This document shows, in pieces, positions 27,933-37,824 of a DNA stretch of 64,000 nucleotides; position 1 is the stretch's first letter; the number at the start of each line of letters is the position of its first letter. The notes beneath the pieces were generated by a model, which saw only the letters and a list, made by a program, of their open reading frames with translations, did not search any database and was not told the DNA's origin. The stretch covers positions 1-64,000 of the forward strand of contig JAKBWB010000031.1 of the NCBI GenBank assembly GCA_021843755.1, read 5' to 3'. The DNA is from Pseudomonadota bacterium (lineage in GTDB: Bacteria; Pseudomonadota; Gammaproteobacteria; Steroidobacterales; Steroidobacteraceae). Position numbers and translations under genes: made by a program.

Positions 27933-30128
27933 ATGAACAAGGGCATCACGTGCTCGGTCCTGGTTCCGCTGCTGCTTGCGGCCTGCTCGAGCAGGCCGCT
28001 TGGTCCGCCGGCGCTCCTGCACTATCCGCCGGCCCGACGCGACAAGCTCGTCGCCGTGTACTTCGGAACACGCGTGCCGGCGCCCTACCGGTGGATGGAG
28101 AACATGAGCAGCCCAGCGCTGCATCGGTGGGTGCAGGCCGAAAATGCTCTGACTAGAAGCTATCTGACGAAGATTCCGGTGCGCGGCTGGATCACGCACC
28201 GACTGAGACAGCTGTGGAATTACGGGCGGGAAACCACGCCGGTTCAGGTTGCCGGCTCCCGGATCTTCTTTCGCAAGAATACCGGACTGCAGAATCAATC
28301 GGTTCTTTACGTGCAGGACTCCCCGGCGGCCAAGCCGCGCGTCCTGATCAATCCAGATACGCTGTCGCCGAACGGCTCGATTGCGCTGGCCGCCTTCCAG
28401 CCGTCTCCGGATGGCAGATACATCGCCTATGCGCTGTCGCGTGGGGGATCCGACTGGCAGACCGTGCACGTCATGGACGTCGCCACGGGCAAGACGCTCC
28501 CGCACGCGGTACGGTGGGTAAAATTTTCCAACATCGCCTGGACCAACGATGATCGGGGCTTCTTCTATTCGCGCTACCCGAAGCCCCCGGCAAACGACCG
28601 CATCAACGACCGCGTGGTCGATCAACAGTTGTACTACCATGCGCTTGGAACGCCGCAGAGCGCCGACCGCCTGATTTACCGCCGCCCGGATCTGCCGCGC
28701 TGGATCATCGAGGGCCAGGTCAGCGAGAATGGACGTTACCTGTTCGTCACCCTGGTCAACGGCACCTCGGTCCGTAACGAGCTGTACGTCGCCAATCTGG
28801 GCGATCCGCGCAAGCCGCGCGTGACGGCGCGGCTGCGGCCCTTGTATACGAAAAATGACGCCGGATACACGTTCATCGGTATACACGGCCATACCGTATA
28901 CCTCTTGACCACGCTCGATGCGCCACGTGGACGGATCGTCGCCGCCAACCTTTATCACCCCGCGCCGTCGCACTGGCGGACGGTGGTGCCCGAGGGCGCC
29001 GGCGTCATTCAGAGCGCGGCGCTCGCCGGTGGGCGGCTGATCGTTGATTCGCTGGTCGTCGCCACGAGTCGGCTCAGTCTCTATTCGCTGAGCGGCAAAC
29101 GCCTGCACGAGCTGCGGTTGCCGACGCTCGGCACCGTCACCTCGGTGTCGGCGCGCATGGATTCGGATTCCATCTATTACGGGTTCACTTCGTTCCTATA
29201 CCCCAAGGCAATCTATCGGTACGACGTCCGCAGCAACACGACCCGCACGGTGTTCAAGCCGGCCGTCGATTTCGCTGCGTCCCCGTACCGGACCCGGCAG
29301 GTTTTCTACCGCTCCAAGGACGGCACGAAGGTTCCGATGTTCATCGTGTCGGCGCGCGATGTAAAGCTCGACGGCCGCAATCCCACGATCCTGTACGGTT
29401 ATGGGGGCTTCGACATTACCATCACGCCGGAATTCGACCCGATGTTGCCGGTCTGGCTGGAGCTCGGGGGCGTGTATGCCGTGCCGAATCTGCGCGGCGG
29501 AGGAGTCTACGGCGAGAAGTGGCACCGCGCCGGAATGCTCGGCAACAAGCAGAACGTGTTCAACGACTTCGCATGGGCCGCCAAGTATTTGATTGCCCAA
29601 GGCTATACGTCGCCGAAGCATCTGGGCATCCAGGGCTACTCCAACGGCGGACTGCTCACCGGAGCCTCGATTACCGAACGGCCGTCACTGTTCGGTGCTG
29701 CCTACATCGGCCACGGCGTGCTCGACATGCTGCGTTACCAGTACTTCTCCGGCGGCGCGCTGTGGGCACCGGAGTATGGCCTGTCGAGCAATCCGCAGGC
29801 GTTCAAGTGGCTTTACGCGTATTCGCCGCTGCAGAACATCAAGCCCGGTACCTGTTACCCAGCGACGATCATCACGACCTCGTGGGATGACGATCGCGTA
29901 GTGCCGATGCACGAGTTCAAGTTCACCGCTGCGATGCAACATGCGCAGAGCTGCCCGAACCCCATTCTGCTGCGCACCACGCACGCCACCAGCCACATCT
30001 ACATGCCGCTCGACAAGCAGATCGTCCAGAGGGCGGACGTGTGGAGCTTTGAAGCCTACAATCTCGGGATTCGAACCATTCCGGTCGCCGCCGAGACCGC
30101 TCCGGCGCGAGCGCGCGGCACCCGCTGA
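27933..30128 (+). CDS. Prolyl oligopeptidase (S9A) lipoprotein
   Basis: This 731-residue serine peptidase begins with a lipoprotein signal (VLVPLLLAACSS), so it acts in the periplasm on short peptides. A propeller domain (about residues 40-440) precedes the alpha/beta-hydrolase domain, which contains YGGFDI, NLRGGGVYGEKWH and GYSNGGLL with Ser570. The acid motif DDDRVVP gives the catalytic Asp at 653 or 654, and His688 in TSHIYMP is the likely third residue, in a context that differs from the common AGHG. It is divergent from glpK and is followed by an amino-acid permease that could import its products. Confidence 0.92.
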   Translation: MNKGITCSVLVPLLLAACSSRPLGPPALLHYPPARRDKLVAVYFGTRVPAPYRWMENMSSPALHRWVQAENALTRSYLTKIPVRGWITHRLRQLWNYGRETTPVQVAGSRIFFRKNTGLQNQSVLYVQDSPAAKPRVLINPDTLSPNGSIALAAFQPSPDGRYIAYALSRGGSDWQTVHVMDVATGKTLPHAVRWVKFSNIAWTNDDRGFFYSRYPKPPANDRINDRVVDQQLYYHALGTPQSADRLIYRRPDLPRWIIEGQVSENGRYLFVTLVNGTSVRNELYVANLGDPRKPRVTARLRPLYTKNDAGYTFIGIHGHTVYLLTTLDAPRGRIVAANLYHPAPSHWRTVVPEGAGVIQSAALAGGRLIVDSLVVATSRLSLYSLSGKRLHELRLPTLGTVTSVSARMDSDSIYYGFTSFLYPKAIYRYDVRSNTTRTVFKPAVDFAASPYRTRQVFYRSKDGTKVPMFIVSARDVKLDGRNPTILYGYGGFDITITPEFDPMLPVWLELGGVYAVPNLRGGGVYGEKWHRAGMLGNKQNVFNDFAWAAKYLIAQGYTSPKHLGIQGYSNGGLLTGASITERPSLFGAAYIGHGVLDMLRYQYFSGGALWAPEYGLSSNPQAFKWLYAYSPLQNIKPGTCYPATIITTSWDDDRVVPMHEFKFTAAMQHAQSCPNPILLRTTHATSHIYMPLDKQIVQRADVWSFEAYNLGIRTIPVAAETAPARARGTR

Positions 30129-30261
30129 AGGGGCCGAGGCGCATCTCCTGTCGGGCGCGCGCGAGGAGCAGGGCGGGGCGTTTGGACAATGCAGGGCATA
30201 TCTCTTATGCTGGCCGCGACGGCTTGCGGCCGCCAATTAGATTCGTGTGAAGGGGGAATGC

Positions 30262-31899
30262 ATGGCAGGTCCAGCCAAACTCAGGCGTGATGCGGGAGTC
30301 ATCGGCCTTCTGTATGCCAGCCTGGGCAGCATCATCGGGTCAGGATGGCTGTTCGGTGCCCTGCATGCGTCGGTGCAGGCTGGCCCGCGCAGCGTCTACT
30401 CCTGGGTGATCGGCGGCGTCGCCATACTGTTCCTCGCCTTCGTGTTCGCTGAGCTGTCCACCATGTTCCCGAATTCGGGCGCGCTGGTGCACATGACACA
30501 TGTGAGCCACGGCGACCTGGTCGGAAAGATCTGGACGTGGATCCTGTTCCTCGCCTTCGTGTCGGTGCCGCCCGTCGAGGTCAGCGCGGTTCTGACCTAC
30601 GCCAACAACTACCTGCCTGGATTGATTCATCCCCATAGCGGTCTGATGACCAGTGTCGGTACGGCCTGGGCGGCGGTGCTGCTCGCCGGGGTCGTGGCGC
30701 TCAACTTCCTCGCCGTCCGCTGGGTGATTGCCATCAACAGCGCGGCGACCTGGTGGAAGCTCATCATCCCGATTGCGACGATCGTGATCCTCATGGTCTA
30801 CTCCTTCCACCCCCACAACCTGGTGGCGCACGTGCACAGCACCCCGGTCAGCGGGGTGTTCACGGCCGTGGCCACCGCCGGCATCGTATTCAGCTTCTTC
30901 GGTTTCCAGCAGGCGATCGCGTTGGCCGGGGAGACGCGCAATCCGAGTCGATACGTACCGATCGCGCTCATCAGCTCGGTGCTCATCGGCATCCTGATCT
31001 ACGTCGGGTTGCAGGTGTCGTTCATCACGGCGCTCAATCCCCGGGACATCAGCGGGGGCTGGGCTCACCTGCACTTTACCGGCATGTTCGGACCCCTGGC
31101 CGCGATCGCGGTGGCGGTGGGGGCCGTGTGGTGGGCGGTGCTGCTCTACGTCGATGCGATCATTTCCCCGCTCGGCACGGCGTTCATCTATGTGACCGCA
31201 AGTCCGCGCATCATCATGGCGGCCGGGGAGATGGGCAATGCGCCGAAGCACGTCACCCGGCTGAGCCGCCAGGGCGTGCCCTGGATCGGGTTGATCGTGA
31301 CCTACTGCGTCGGTGTGGTGTTCTTCTTCCCGTTTCCGTCCTGGCAGAAGCTGGTCTCCGCCGTGTCGTTGATCACGGTGCTCTCCTACAGCGTCGGACC
31401 GATCATTCTGATGCGTCTGCGCATGGCGTTGCCCGATGCGACGCGACCGTTCCGATTGCGGGCGGCGAACGTGCTGGCGCCGATCGCGTTCATTGCTTCC
31501 AATTGGATGATCTACTGGACCGGCTACTCAGTGGCACGGTGGATGTTCGGCGCGGTGTTTGTCTACATCGTGGCGTACCTGTTCTGGTATTTCGGGGTAC
31601 GCCGCCGGCCCCTGCGCGACCTCGGCTTGCGACAGGCGTGGTGGACGGTGCCGTACTTCGCCGGGATGTGGCTGATCAGTTATCTCGGGCCTACGGGGGC
31701 GATGGGCGGCTGCGGCGCGTTGGGCTTCTTCACGGGCATGTGGATCATCGCCGGGTTCAGCCTCGTGGTGCTCTGGTGCGCCGTGCGCTCCGGGCAGGGT
31801 CGGCAGGCCGCTCAACAGTGCGCCGATCTGATCAAGACGCTCGGCTCCAGCGGCGTGGATGCGCGCATGGAGAGCGGCGACGTGGAGGTCGCGCCCTGA
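30262..31899 (+). CDS. Amino acid permease, APC superfamily
   Basis: The 545-residue inner-membrane transporter has about twelve helices. The first, YASLGSIIGSGWLFG, carries the APC substrate-binding GSGW pattern, and FSFFGFQQAIALAGETRNPSRYVP is the conserved segment of helix 6 and after. The substrate cannot be read from sequence. The ATG at 30262 has AGGGGG before it. It starts 133 bases after the prolyl-oligopeptidase gene on the same strand, which suggests joint use in peptide catabolism. Confidence 0.9.
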   Translation: MAGPAKLRRDAGVIGLLYASLGSIIGSGWLFGALHASVQAGPRSVYSWVIGGVAILFLAFVFAELSTMFPNSGALVHMTHVSHGDLVGKIWTWILFLAFVSVPPVEVSAVLTYANNYLPGLIHPHSGLMTSVGTAWAAVLLAGVVALNFLAVRWVIAINSAATWWKLIIPIATIVILMVYSFHPHNLVAHVHSTPVSGVFTAVATAGIVFSFFGFQQAIALAGETRNPSRYVPIALISSVLIGILIYVGLQVSFITALNPRDISGGWAHLHFTGMFGPLAAIAVAVGAVWWAVLLYVDAIISPLGTAFIYVTASPRIIMAAGEMGNAPKHVTRLSRQGVPWIGLIVTYCVGVVFFFPFPSWQKLVSAVSLITVLSYSVGPIILMRLRMALPDATRPFRLRAANVLAPIAFIASNWMIYWTGYSVARWMFGAVFVYIVAYLFWYFGVRRRPLRDLGLRQAWWTVPYFAGMWLISYLGPTGAMGGCGALGFFTGMWIIAGFSLVVLWCAVRSGQGRQAAQQCADLIKTLGSSGVDARMESGDVEVAP

Positions 31900-32357
31900 G
31901 GGCAATGGCGACCGCTGATGGAAACGGGGCGTGTGTGTGCCGGGCGGCTGCCGGCCCCGGGCGCCAAGGCATTGGGGGTGCGATCGCGATCACGACGGAT
32001 CCCGTCACGGCCTGAAAACGCGTATCGGCCGTACACCTCTGGACTGCGACGAGCTGCGCGAGCGTCGTCGGGTACGGCCGGGCTGGTTCGCACTCGCGGT
32101 CGAGCGGTGTGCTCACATGCAGTCGGGGATCGGGACGGAGCGGCCAACGGCCGCAGGGCCGGCAGAGCGAGCGCCTGAGAGGTGTCCTGGGGCTGTTTCG
32201 GTACGCGCCGTGCGGTGCGCGCGTTGATTTTGCCGGCGGATCGGCGTGCAATGTTTCGCGCCCGCGGAGCGTGCGGCCGCCAGGCGTGCGCCACCCTGCT
32301 GCGCCGCGGCCGGTGTGCCGCAATCCCGGTCGTCGCGATCTTTGTTGGAAAAGCCAC
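31900..32357. other. Gap between permease and aldo/keto reductase
   Basis: No frame here resembles a protein. A weak promoter-like pair, TTGATT (32224-32229) and TGCAAT 17 bases later, precedes the aldo/keto reductase gene by about 100 bases. Nothing else was recognised. Confidence 0.35.
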
Positions 32358-33221
32358 ATGAACTCGCCTCTCAATGCCGCTGCCGCCGGACAGGTTACCC
32401 TCGGCGGCGATCTGCGCGTCAATCGCCTCGGCTTCGGTGCCATGCGCATCACAGGTCCGGGTGTGTGGGGTGATCCGCCCGATGTTTCCGCTGCCGTGCG
32501 GTTGCTGCGCCGGGCTGTTCACCTTGGAGTGAATTTCATCGACACGGCCGACGCGTACGGCCCGCAGGTCAGCGAGGACCTCTTGGCTCGCGCACTCTAT
32601 CCCTATCCACCGGAGCTGGTCATCGCGACCAAGGGCGGCTTGGTCAGACCGGCGCGCGAAGCGTGGAACCGCGATGGCCGGCCCGAGCATCTGCGCGCAG
32701 CCTGCGAAGGGAGCCTGAAGCGACTGCGCGTGGAACCTATCGATGTCTATCAGTTGCATGCGCCCGATCCGACCATACCGATCGAGGAGTCGATCGGGGA
32801 ACTCGTGCGTCTGCGCGCGGAAGGCAAGATCCGGCACATCGGCGTTTCGAACGTCACGGTCGAGCAGCTCGAGCGATGCGAGCAGCTGGCGCCGATCGTG
32901 TCGGTGCAGAACCGTTACAACTTCGACGACCGCCAGAGCGAGGATGTGCTCGAGCACTGCGCTGCGCACGGAATTGCGTTCCTGCCGTGGGCACCGCTGG
33001 CGTCCGGCCGCCACGCGACGCGGCCTGAGCGCCGCCGGGCTCTCGCGCGCGTCGCCGAGCGGCGACAGGCGAGCGTCGCTCAGGTGGCGCTTGCATGGCT
33101 TCTGCAGCATGCTGCCGTGATGCTGCCCATCCCGGGGACGGCCTCGCAGACACACCTGGAAGAGAACATTGCGGCCGCATCGCTGCAACTCGCCGGGGAG
33201 GATTTGAGCGCCCTGCGTTGA
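32358..33221 (+). CDS. Aldo/keto reductase
   Basis: The 287-residue NADPH-dependent oxidoreductase shows the aldo/keto reductase marks: RLGFGAMRITG, NFIDTADAYG with catalytic Asp and Tyr, VIATKGGL with the catalytic Lys, DVYQLHAPD with the catalytic His, IGVSNVTVEQL, VSVQNRYN, and a C-terminal PIPGTAS cofactor loop. It resembles the YdbC/oxidoreductase branch acting on small aldehydes or quinones; the substrate is unknown. The ATG at 32358 is chosen over upstream open frame lacking similarity. It stands alone. Confidence 0.92.
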   Translation: MNSPLNAAAAGQVTLGGDLRVNRLGFGAMRITGPGVWGDPPDVSAAVRLLRRAVHLGVNFIDTADAYGPQVSEDLLARALYPYPPELVIATKGGLVRPAREAWNRDGRPEHLRAACEGSLKRLRVEPIDVYQLHAPDPTIPIEESIGELVRLRAEGKIRHIGVSNVTVEQLERCEQLAPIVSVQNRYNFDDRQSEDVLEHCAAHGIAFLPWAPLASGRHATRPERRRALARVAERRQASVAQVALAWLLQHAAVMLPIPGTASQTHLEENIAAASLQLAGEDLSALR

Positions 33222-33408
33222 GTCCCGGGTACGCAATGCACAACCCGTTGAAGCACAAAGGGCGCCCCCCCCAGGCGGTGCGGCGTCCGCGGCGGTGCGT
33301 GTCCGGACACCGGGCGTCCGTGCATAAGTAGTTCATCTGATGCGCCGGGCGAATCAGCGTAGGAAAGTGCAGGCTACAATCTCGGGCATTTGCCCAGGGG
33401 AGAATGTC

Positions 33409-34116
33409 ATGTCTTCCAATCGCCTCAGACGAGCCGTCCGCGGAATCGCCGTGCTGTGTCTGCTCGGTGGTTTGAGTGCCGTGGCGAGCGCGCAGGTTCG
33501 CATTGGTGTGGGTGTCGCGTTGCCGGGCGTGCGGATCGGCGTAAATATTCCCGCCTATCCGAATATGGTGCCCATACCCGGATATCCGGTCTACTATGCG
33601 CCGCAGCTCGACGAGAACCTTTTCTTTTATGATGGGACGTACTGGCTGTTTGCCGATGATAATTGGTATTCGAGCACCTGGTACAACGGCCCATGGTACC
33701 CCGTCGAGCCTTATGTGGTGCCGGCCTTCATTCTGCGCATACCGGTGGGTTTCTATCGCCGTCCGCCGCTGTTCTTCCGCGGCTGGGCCCGCAACGCCGC
33801 GCCACGTTGGGGCGAGCACTGGGGCCCGCAATGGCGGCGGCGCCGCCCCGGCTGGGACCGCTGGAACCGGAGGCAATTGCCGCCACGCGCACCCCTGCCG
33901 GGCTACCAGCGCGACTATCCGCGCGGCCGCTATCCGAATGCGATGCAGCAGCATTCCTTGGAGAATCGCTATTACCGGGCTCCGCAGCGGATCCAGCTTC
34001 AGCCGCGTCCCGAGCGTCAGCAGCGCAATCAGTATCAGCAGCGCAATGGGCGCCAGCAACGGAACGAACGTCAGCAGCGTCAGGATCAACGTCCCGGCGA
34101 GCGACCACCGCGCTGA
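33409..34116 (+). CDS. Secreted protein with aromatic-rich core and Gln/Arg-rich tail
   Basis: The 235-residue product has a signal peptide (IAVLCLLGGLSAVASA, cut before QVRIG). The middle is rich in Tyr, Trp and Pro (GYPVYYAP, FFYDGTYWLF, STWYNGPWYP), a pattern shared by exported proteins of unknown function with YxxxGxW-type repeats. The last 60 residues are dominated by Gln, Arg and Asn. TACAAT at 33374-33379 could be a -10 element. The P1B ATPase gene follows after 42 bases on the same strand. Confidence 0.75.
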   Translation: MSSNRLRRAVRGIAVLCLLGGLSAVASAQVRIGVGVALPGVRIGVNIPAYPNMVPIPGYPVYYAPQLDENLFFYDGTYWLFADDNWYSSTWYNGPWYPVEPYVVPAFILRIPVGFYRRPPLFFRGWARNAAPRWGEHWGPQWRRRRPGWDRWNRRQLPPRAPLPGYQRDYPRGRYPNAMQQHSLENRYYRAPQRIQLQPRPERQQRNQYQQRNGRQQRNERQQRQDQRPGERPPR

Positions 34117-34158
34117 GTTCACCGACCGAATTGCGCCGACTCGGACGGAGGCGTCCGT

Positions 34159-36474
34159 TTGAGCGGTGCGGCTGAACGAGCCGGTACGCGGTCGGCACCG
34201 TACCGTCAGTTTGTCCTGGTGGGTGCGGTGCTGGCCGGGTTGCTCGCGGCCGGCGTGGCTGGCGCCTTGGGGGCGTCGGAGATCAGCCGCGCGCTGCTGG
34301 TGGCGCTTACCGTCATCGTCATTGCCGTCAGTGCGATCGCGACCGCGCGGGATCTGCTGCGCGGAGAAATCGGGGTCGACATCATCGCGCTGCTGGCGAT
34401 GGGTGGTGCGCTGCTTCTCGGCCAATATCTCGTCGGTGCCATCATCGCCGTGATGCTCACGGGCGGAATGGCCCTCGAGGAGTACGCGACGGTGCGTGCG
34501 CGGCGTGAATTGAGCGGCCTGATCAACCGGGCGCCGCGCATCGCGCACCGCCGTGACACGGGCGGCTACACCGATGTGGGCGTGGAGCAGGTGGCCGTCG
34601 GCGATACCCTGTTGGTAAAGCCGGGGGAAGTAATCCCGGTCGACGGTATCGTCGGCGCCGAGGGCGCCGTGCTCGACGAGTCATCGCTGACGGGCGAGTC
34701 ACGGCCGGTGAAACTCGATGCCGGAGCGCCGGCGCGCAGCGGCGGGGCGAATGCCGGCGGTCCCTTCGAGCTGCGCGTAACTGCCGCCGCGGCGCACAGT
34801 ACCTATGCCGGCATCATCCGTCTGGTACAGGCTGCGGAGGGTTCCAAGGCGCCGTTCGCCCGGTTGGCGGACCGTTATGCACTTGCTTTTCTCGTCGCCA
34901 CCCTGGCGCTGGCCGCGGCGGCGTGGGCGGTGAGCGGAGCGCCCGAGCGGGCGCTTGCCGTGCTGGTCGTCGCAACCCCATGCCCGCTGATCCTGGCGGT
35001 GCCGGCTGCAATCATGGCCGGAGTGTCGCGGGCTGCCCGCTACGGGATCATCATGAAAGGCGGTGCGCCGCTCGAGACACTGGCGCGGGCGCAAGTGGTA
35101 TTGCTCGATAAGACCGGCACCGTGACTGCCGCGCGTCCCGAGGTGGTGGCAGTGGAGATGATTGGGGCGGTCGGCGCCGATGATCTGTTGCGTCATGCCG
35201 CGGCGCTCGAGCAGCTCTCGGTCCATCCGTTCGCCCCGGCCATACTGGCCGAGGCGCGCGATCGGGGTCTTGCGCTGGTCTTCCCCTCCGACGTTCACGA
35301 ACAGATTGGCGCGGGGGTATCGGGTGTCGTCGAGGGTCGCCGCATCGCGGTCGGGCAGCACGATTTCGTCGTGCGGGGCGCGACACGCACCGCGAGGGTG
35401 CGCTCCATCGAGCAGCGCGCCGGAGTAGAGGGTTCGTCGTGCGTCTTCGTCGCCATGGACGGTGAACTCGCGGGTGTTTTGCTGTTGCAGGATCACATTC
35501 GACCGGAGGTGCCGCGTGTGTTGCGCCAGCTGCGCGTCGCGGGCGTACGCCGCATTCTCCTGGTCACCGGCGATCACCCCGAGGTTGCCGAGCTCGTCGC
35601 CGACGCGCTCGGCATCGATCGGGTGTTCGCCGAGCGCACGCCGGAGGACAAGGTCGAGGTGGTCCGGACCGCGCGTCGAGAAGGTATCACCGCAATGGTC
35701 GGGGACGGAATCAACGACGCGCCCGCGCTGGCTCTGGCGGATGTCGGCATCGCCATGGGTGCGCGCGGAGCCACGGCCGCATCCGAGGCGGCCGACGTCG
35801 TGCTCACCTCGGATCGATTCGAGGGCCTCGCCCGCGCGGTGCAGATCGCGCAGCGAACCCGCCGCATCGCGCTGCAGAGTGTCTGGGTGGGGATGGGGTT
35901 GTCCGTCATCGCCATGATGCTTGCCGCAGCCGGGTTCATCGTACCGATCGCCGGAGCGCTGCTGCAGGAAGGCATCGATGTGTTGGTCATCCTGAACGCA
36001 TTGCGCGCATTGGCCGGGCGCGAGACATGGGTCACCAGCACCCCGGAGGCTCGGCGCCTGGCTCAATCACTCGATACGATCCACCGCTCGCTGCGCCCCC
36101 GGGTAAGCGAGCTGGGCGAGCTTGCCGTGTGCCTCGATGATCTGCCGCCCGCCGAGGCACTCGCGCGTCTGCAGCGGGCCGCTCGCGTGCTGGAGGAGGA
36201 GCTGCTTCCGCATGAGAGCGAGGAGCAGCAGACAGTCTATCCGATCCTGGAGAGCATGCTTGCCGGGGAAAACCCTACCGGACCACTGATCCATACTCAC
36301 GGTGAAATCCGCCGCCTGAGCCGGCTGTTCTCGCGGTGCGTGGCGCAGCTGCCGCCGACCGGTCCATCAATCGAGGATCTGCGGGAAATTCATCGGCTGC
36401 TTTACGGATTGCATGCCATCTTGACGCTGCACTTCGCGCAGGAAGACGAACTCTACAGCCTGCTCGCGGCCTAG
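34159..36474 (+). CDS. P1B-5-type metal-transporting ATPase with C-terminal hemerythrin-like domain
   Basis: The 771-residue protein starts at TTG with GGAGG eight bases before it. It lacks an N-terminal metal-binding domain. The transport core has TGES, the metal-site motif TPCP (Thr273-Cys275), the phosphorylation site DKTGT (Asp317), HPFAPA and GDGINDAPAL, and QEGID at 603-607 in the last membrane pair. TPCP plus QExxD marks the P1B-5 group, linked to nickel or iron. Residues about 640-771 form a hemerythrin-like bundle with likely metal ligands His685, His712 or His714, His752 and His758. A hemerythrin tail is known in some P1B-5 ATPases and may sense iron or oxygen. Confidence 0.9.
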   Translation: MSGAAERAGTRSAPYRQFVLVGAVLAGLLAAGVAGALGASEISRALLVALTVIVIAVSAIATARDLLRGEIGVDIIALLAMGGALLLGQYLVGAIIAVMLTGGMALEEYATVRARRELSGLINRAPRIAHRRDTGGYTDVGVEQVAVGDTLLVKPGEVIPVDGIVGAEGAVLDESSLTGESRPVKLDAGAPARSGGANAGGPFELRVTAAAAHSTYAGIIRLVQAAEGSKAPFARLADRYALAFLVATLALAAAAWAVSGAPERALAVLVVATPCPLILAVPAAIMAGVSRAARYGIIMKGGAPLETLARAQVVLLDKTGTVTAARPEVVAVEMIGAVGADDLLRHAAALEQLSVHPFAPAILAEARDRGLALVFPSDVHEQIGAGVSGVVEGRRIAVGQHDFVVRGATRTARVRSIEQRAGVEGSSCVFVAMDGELAGVLLLQDHIRPEVPRVLRQLRVAGVRRILLVTGDHPEVAELVADALGIDRVFAERTPEDKVEVVRTARREGITAMVGDGINDAPALALADVGIAMGARGATAASEAADVVLTSDRFEGLARAVQIAQRTRRIALQSVWVGMGLSVIAMMLAAAGFIVPIAGALLQEGIDVLVILNALRALAGRETWVTSTPEARRLAQSLDTIHRSLRPRVSELGELAVCLDDLPPAEALARLQRAARVLEEELLPHESEEQQTVYPILESMLAGENPTGPLIHTHGEIRRLSRLFSRCVAQLPPTGPSIEDLREIHRLLYGLHAILTLHFAQEDELYSLLAA

Positions 36475-36550
36475 ATCGCGACGAGCGTGCCACAGACCGC
36501 CGCGCCAGCCATTAGAATCGGCGGCAGATGTCACCGGGAGCCGCAGGCGC

Positions 36551-37735
36551 GTGAACGTACCCAAACTGCCGCGAGATAGCTGGTTGCTGTGTTTCTCGGC
36601 GTTCAGCGCCGATCTTGGCTATCAGGGCGTGACCGCGCTGTTCCCGCTATATCTGGTCTTCGAGCTGCACGCATCGCTGTACGCGTACGGCCTCGTCACG
36701 GCGATTGCATTCGGCGGCGGAGCATTCGTCGCATTCATCGGCGGCCGCGCCGGCGACCGTCTCGGTCACAAGCGTGTCGCGATCCTGGGCAACACTCTGA
36801 TCCCGCTCATGGCGCTGGCGGGACTGGCCGGCTCGGTATGGCTCGCGGCGCTGTTGTACATCCTCGGCTGGTGGGCCCGCTACTTGCGCTCGCCCCCGCG
36901 CCGGGCTCTGCTGGTCGACGCGACGCCCCCGGAGCAGCGAATCCAAGCCTTCGGCATGCTGCACGCGCTGGATATCGGCGGTGGCATGATTTCGGCATTG
37001 GTCGCGCTGGGTGCGCTCTGGCTGCACTTGGCCGTCGGGCACATCATGCTCTGGGCGGTGATACCGCTGATCGTCTCGACTGTGCTGCTGGTGCTCGTGC
37101 GTCGCGACCGGGTCTACACGGCCCGGACGCCGTCCTCGGCGGGCACGCGGGGCGTTCGGTTGACGGCAGGTGCCCTCATGTTGCCGCTGTTGGTGTCCGC
37201 CACGCTGTATGGCTTCAGTTTCTACAATCTCGGCTTCCCGATTCTCACCGCGGCGCGCGCTCATCGGACGGCGGGCTACGAATGGGGCGTATTGGCGTAT
37301 GTCGTCTATCTGGGTATCTCGGCCTGCAGCGGTTATCTTCTCGGGCTGCGCCGGGGTTCGGCCGTACGCTCGCTGTGGCTGATCGGCTATCTGGTTTCGG
37401 CGCTCGGCTCCGGTCTGATCGGTCTGGGTGAATGGCTGCACCTTCCGGCGCTGTCGTTCTACCTCGCGGTCGCCGTGCTCGGATTCGGCATGGGAGCGGT
37501 CGAGACGTTCGAGCCGGCGCTGGTTTCCTCGGCGGTCAGCCACACGCGTCTGGGGCGAGGTATGGGCTTCCTGTCGGTGTCACGCGCCAGCGGCCAGCTC
37601 CTGGCGAATCTGATCATGGGGCTCCTGTTCGCATTTGGACCGGCCGTGCCTTATTTCTACGCAAGCGCCTCGGCGCTTCTGGCCGCGATCGTATTCGGCA
37701 GCGTCGAGCTGGCCGGCGCCAGGTGGCGCGTCTAA
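36551..37735 (+). CDS. MFS transporter
   Basis: The 394-residue membrane protein has about twelve helices and the MFS loop motif GGRAGDRLGHKRV between helices 2 and 3. The motif RSPPRRALLVDATPP follows helix 4. Substrate is unknown; drug or metabolite export is typical of this type. It starts at GTG 36551, 76 bases after the P1B ATPase, so both might be co-expressed. It is followed by a long gap. Confidence 0.88.
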   Translation: MNVPKLPRDSWLLCFSAFSADLGYQGVTALFPLYLVFELHASLYAYGLVTAIAFGGGAFVAFIGGRAGDRLGHKRVAILGNTLIPLMALAGLAGSVWLAALLYILGWWARYLRSPPRRALLVDATPPEQRIQAFGMLHALDIGGGMISALVALGALWLHLAVGHIMLWAVIPLIVSTVLLVLVRRDRVYTARTPSSAGTRGVRLTAGALMLPLLVSATLYGFSFYNLGFPILTAARAHRTAGYEWGVLAYVVYLGISACSGYLLGLRRGSAVRSLWLIGYLVSALGSGLIGLGEWLHLPALSFYLAVAVLGFGMGAVETFEPALVSSAVSHTRLGRGMGFLSVSRASGQLLANLIMGLLFAFGPAVPYFYASASALLAAIVFGSVELAGARWRV

Positions 37736-37795
37736 GCGCCTTGGCAGGGTCGGCTTGCCCGAAGCGCTGGGCGCGCCTTCGGGCCCATCATTAAC

Positions 37796-37824
37796 CAAAA
37801 AGAAGACCCCGCTTGCGCGGGGTC
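37796..37824 (-). terminator. Intrinsic terminator on the minus strand
   Basis: Read on the minus strand, GACCCCGC-GCAA-GCGGGGTC (37805-37824) forms a perfect 8-bp stem with a 4-base loop and is followed by TTCTTTTTGG. The T tract is on the minus side only; on the plus strand no T run follows. It therefore ends leftward transcription, although no protein gene on that strand is recognised nearby. See the candidate small RNA. Confidence 0.75.

Noticed and set aside
30753-32015. 420-codon plus-strand frame overlapping the permease
   Set aside because: Out of frame with the permease, Arg/His-rich, no ribosome site or motif.
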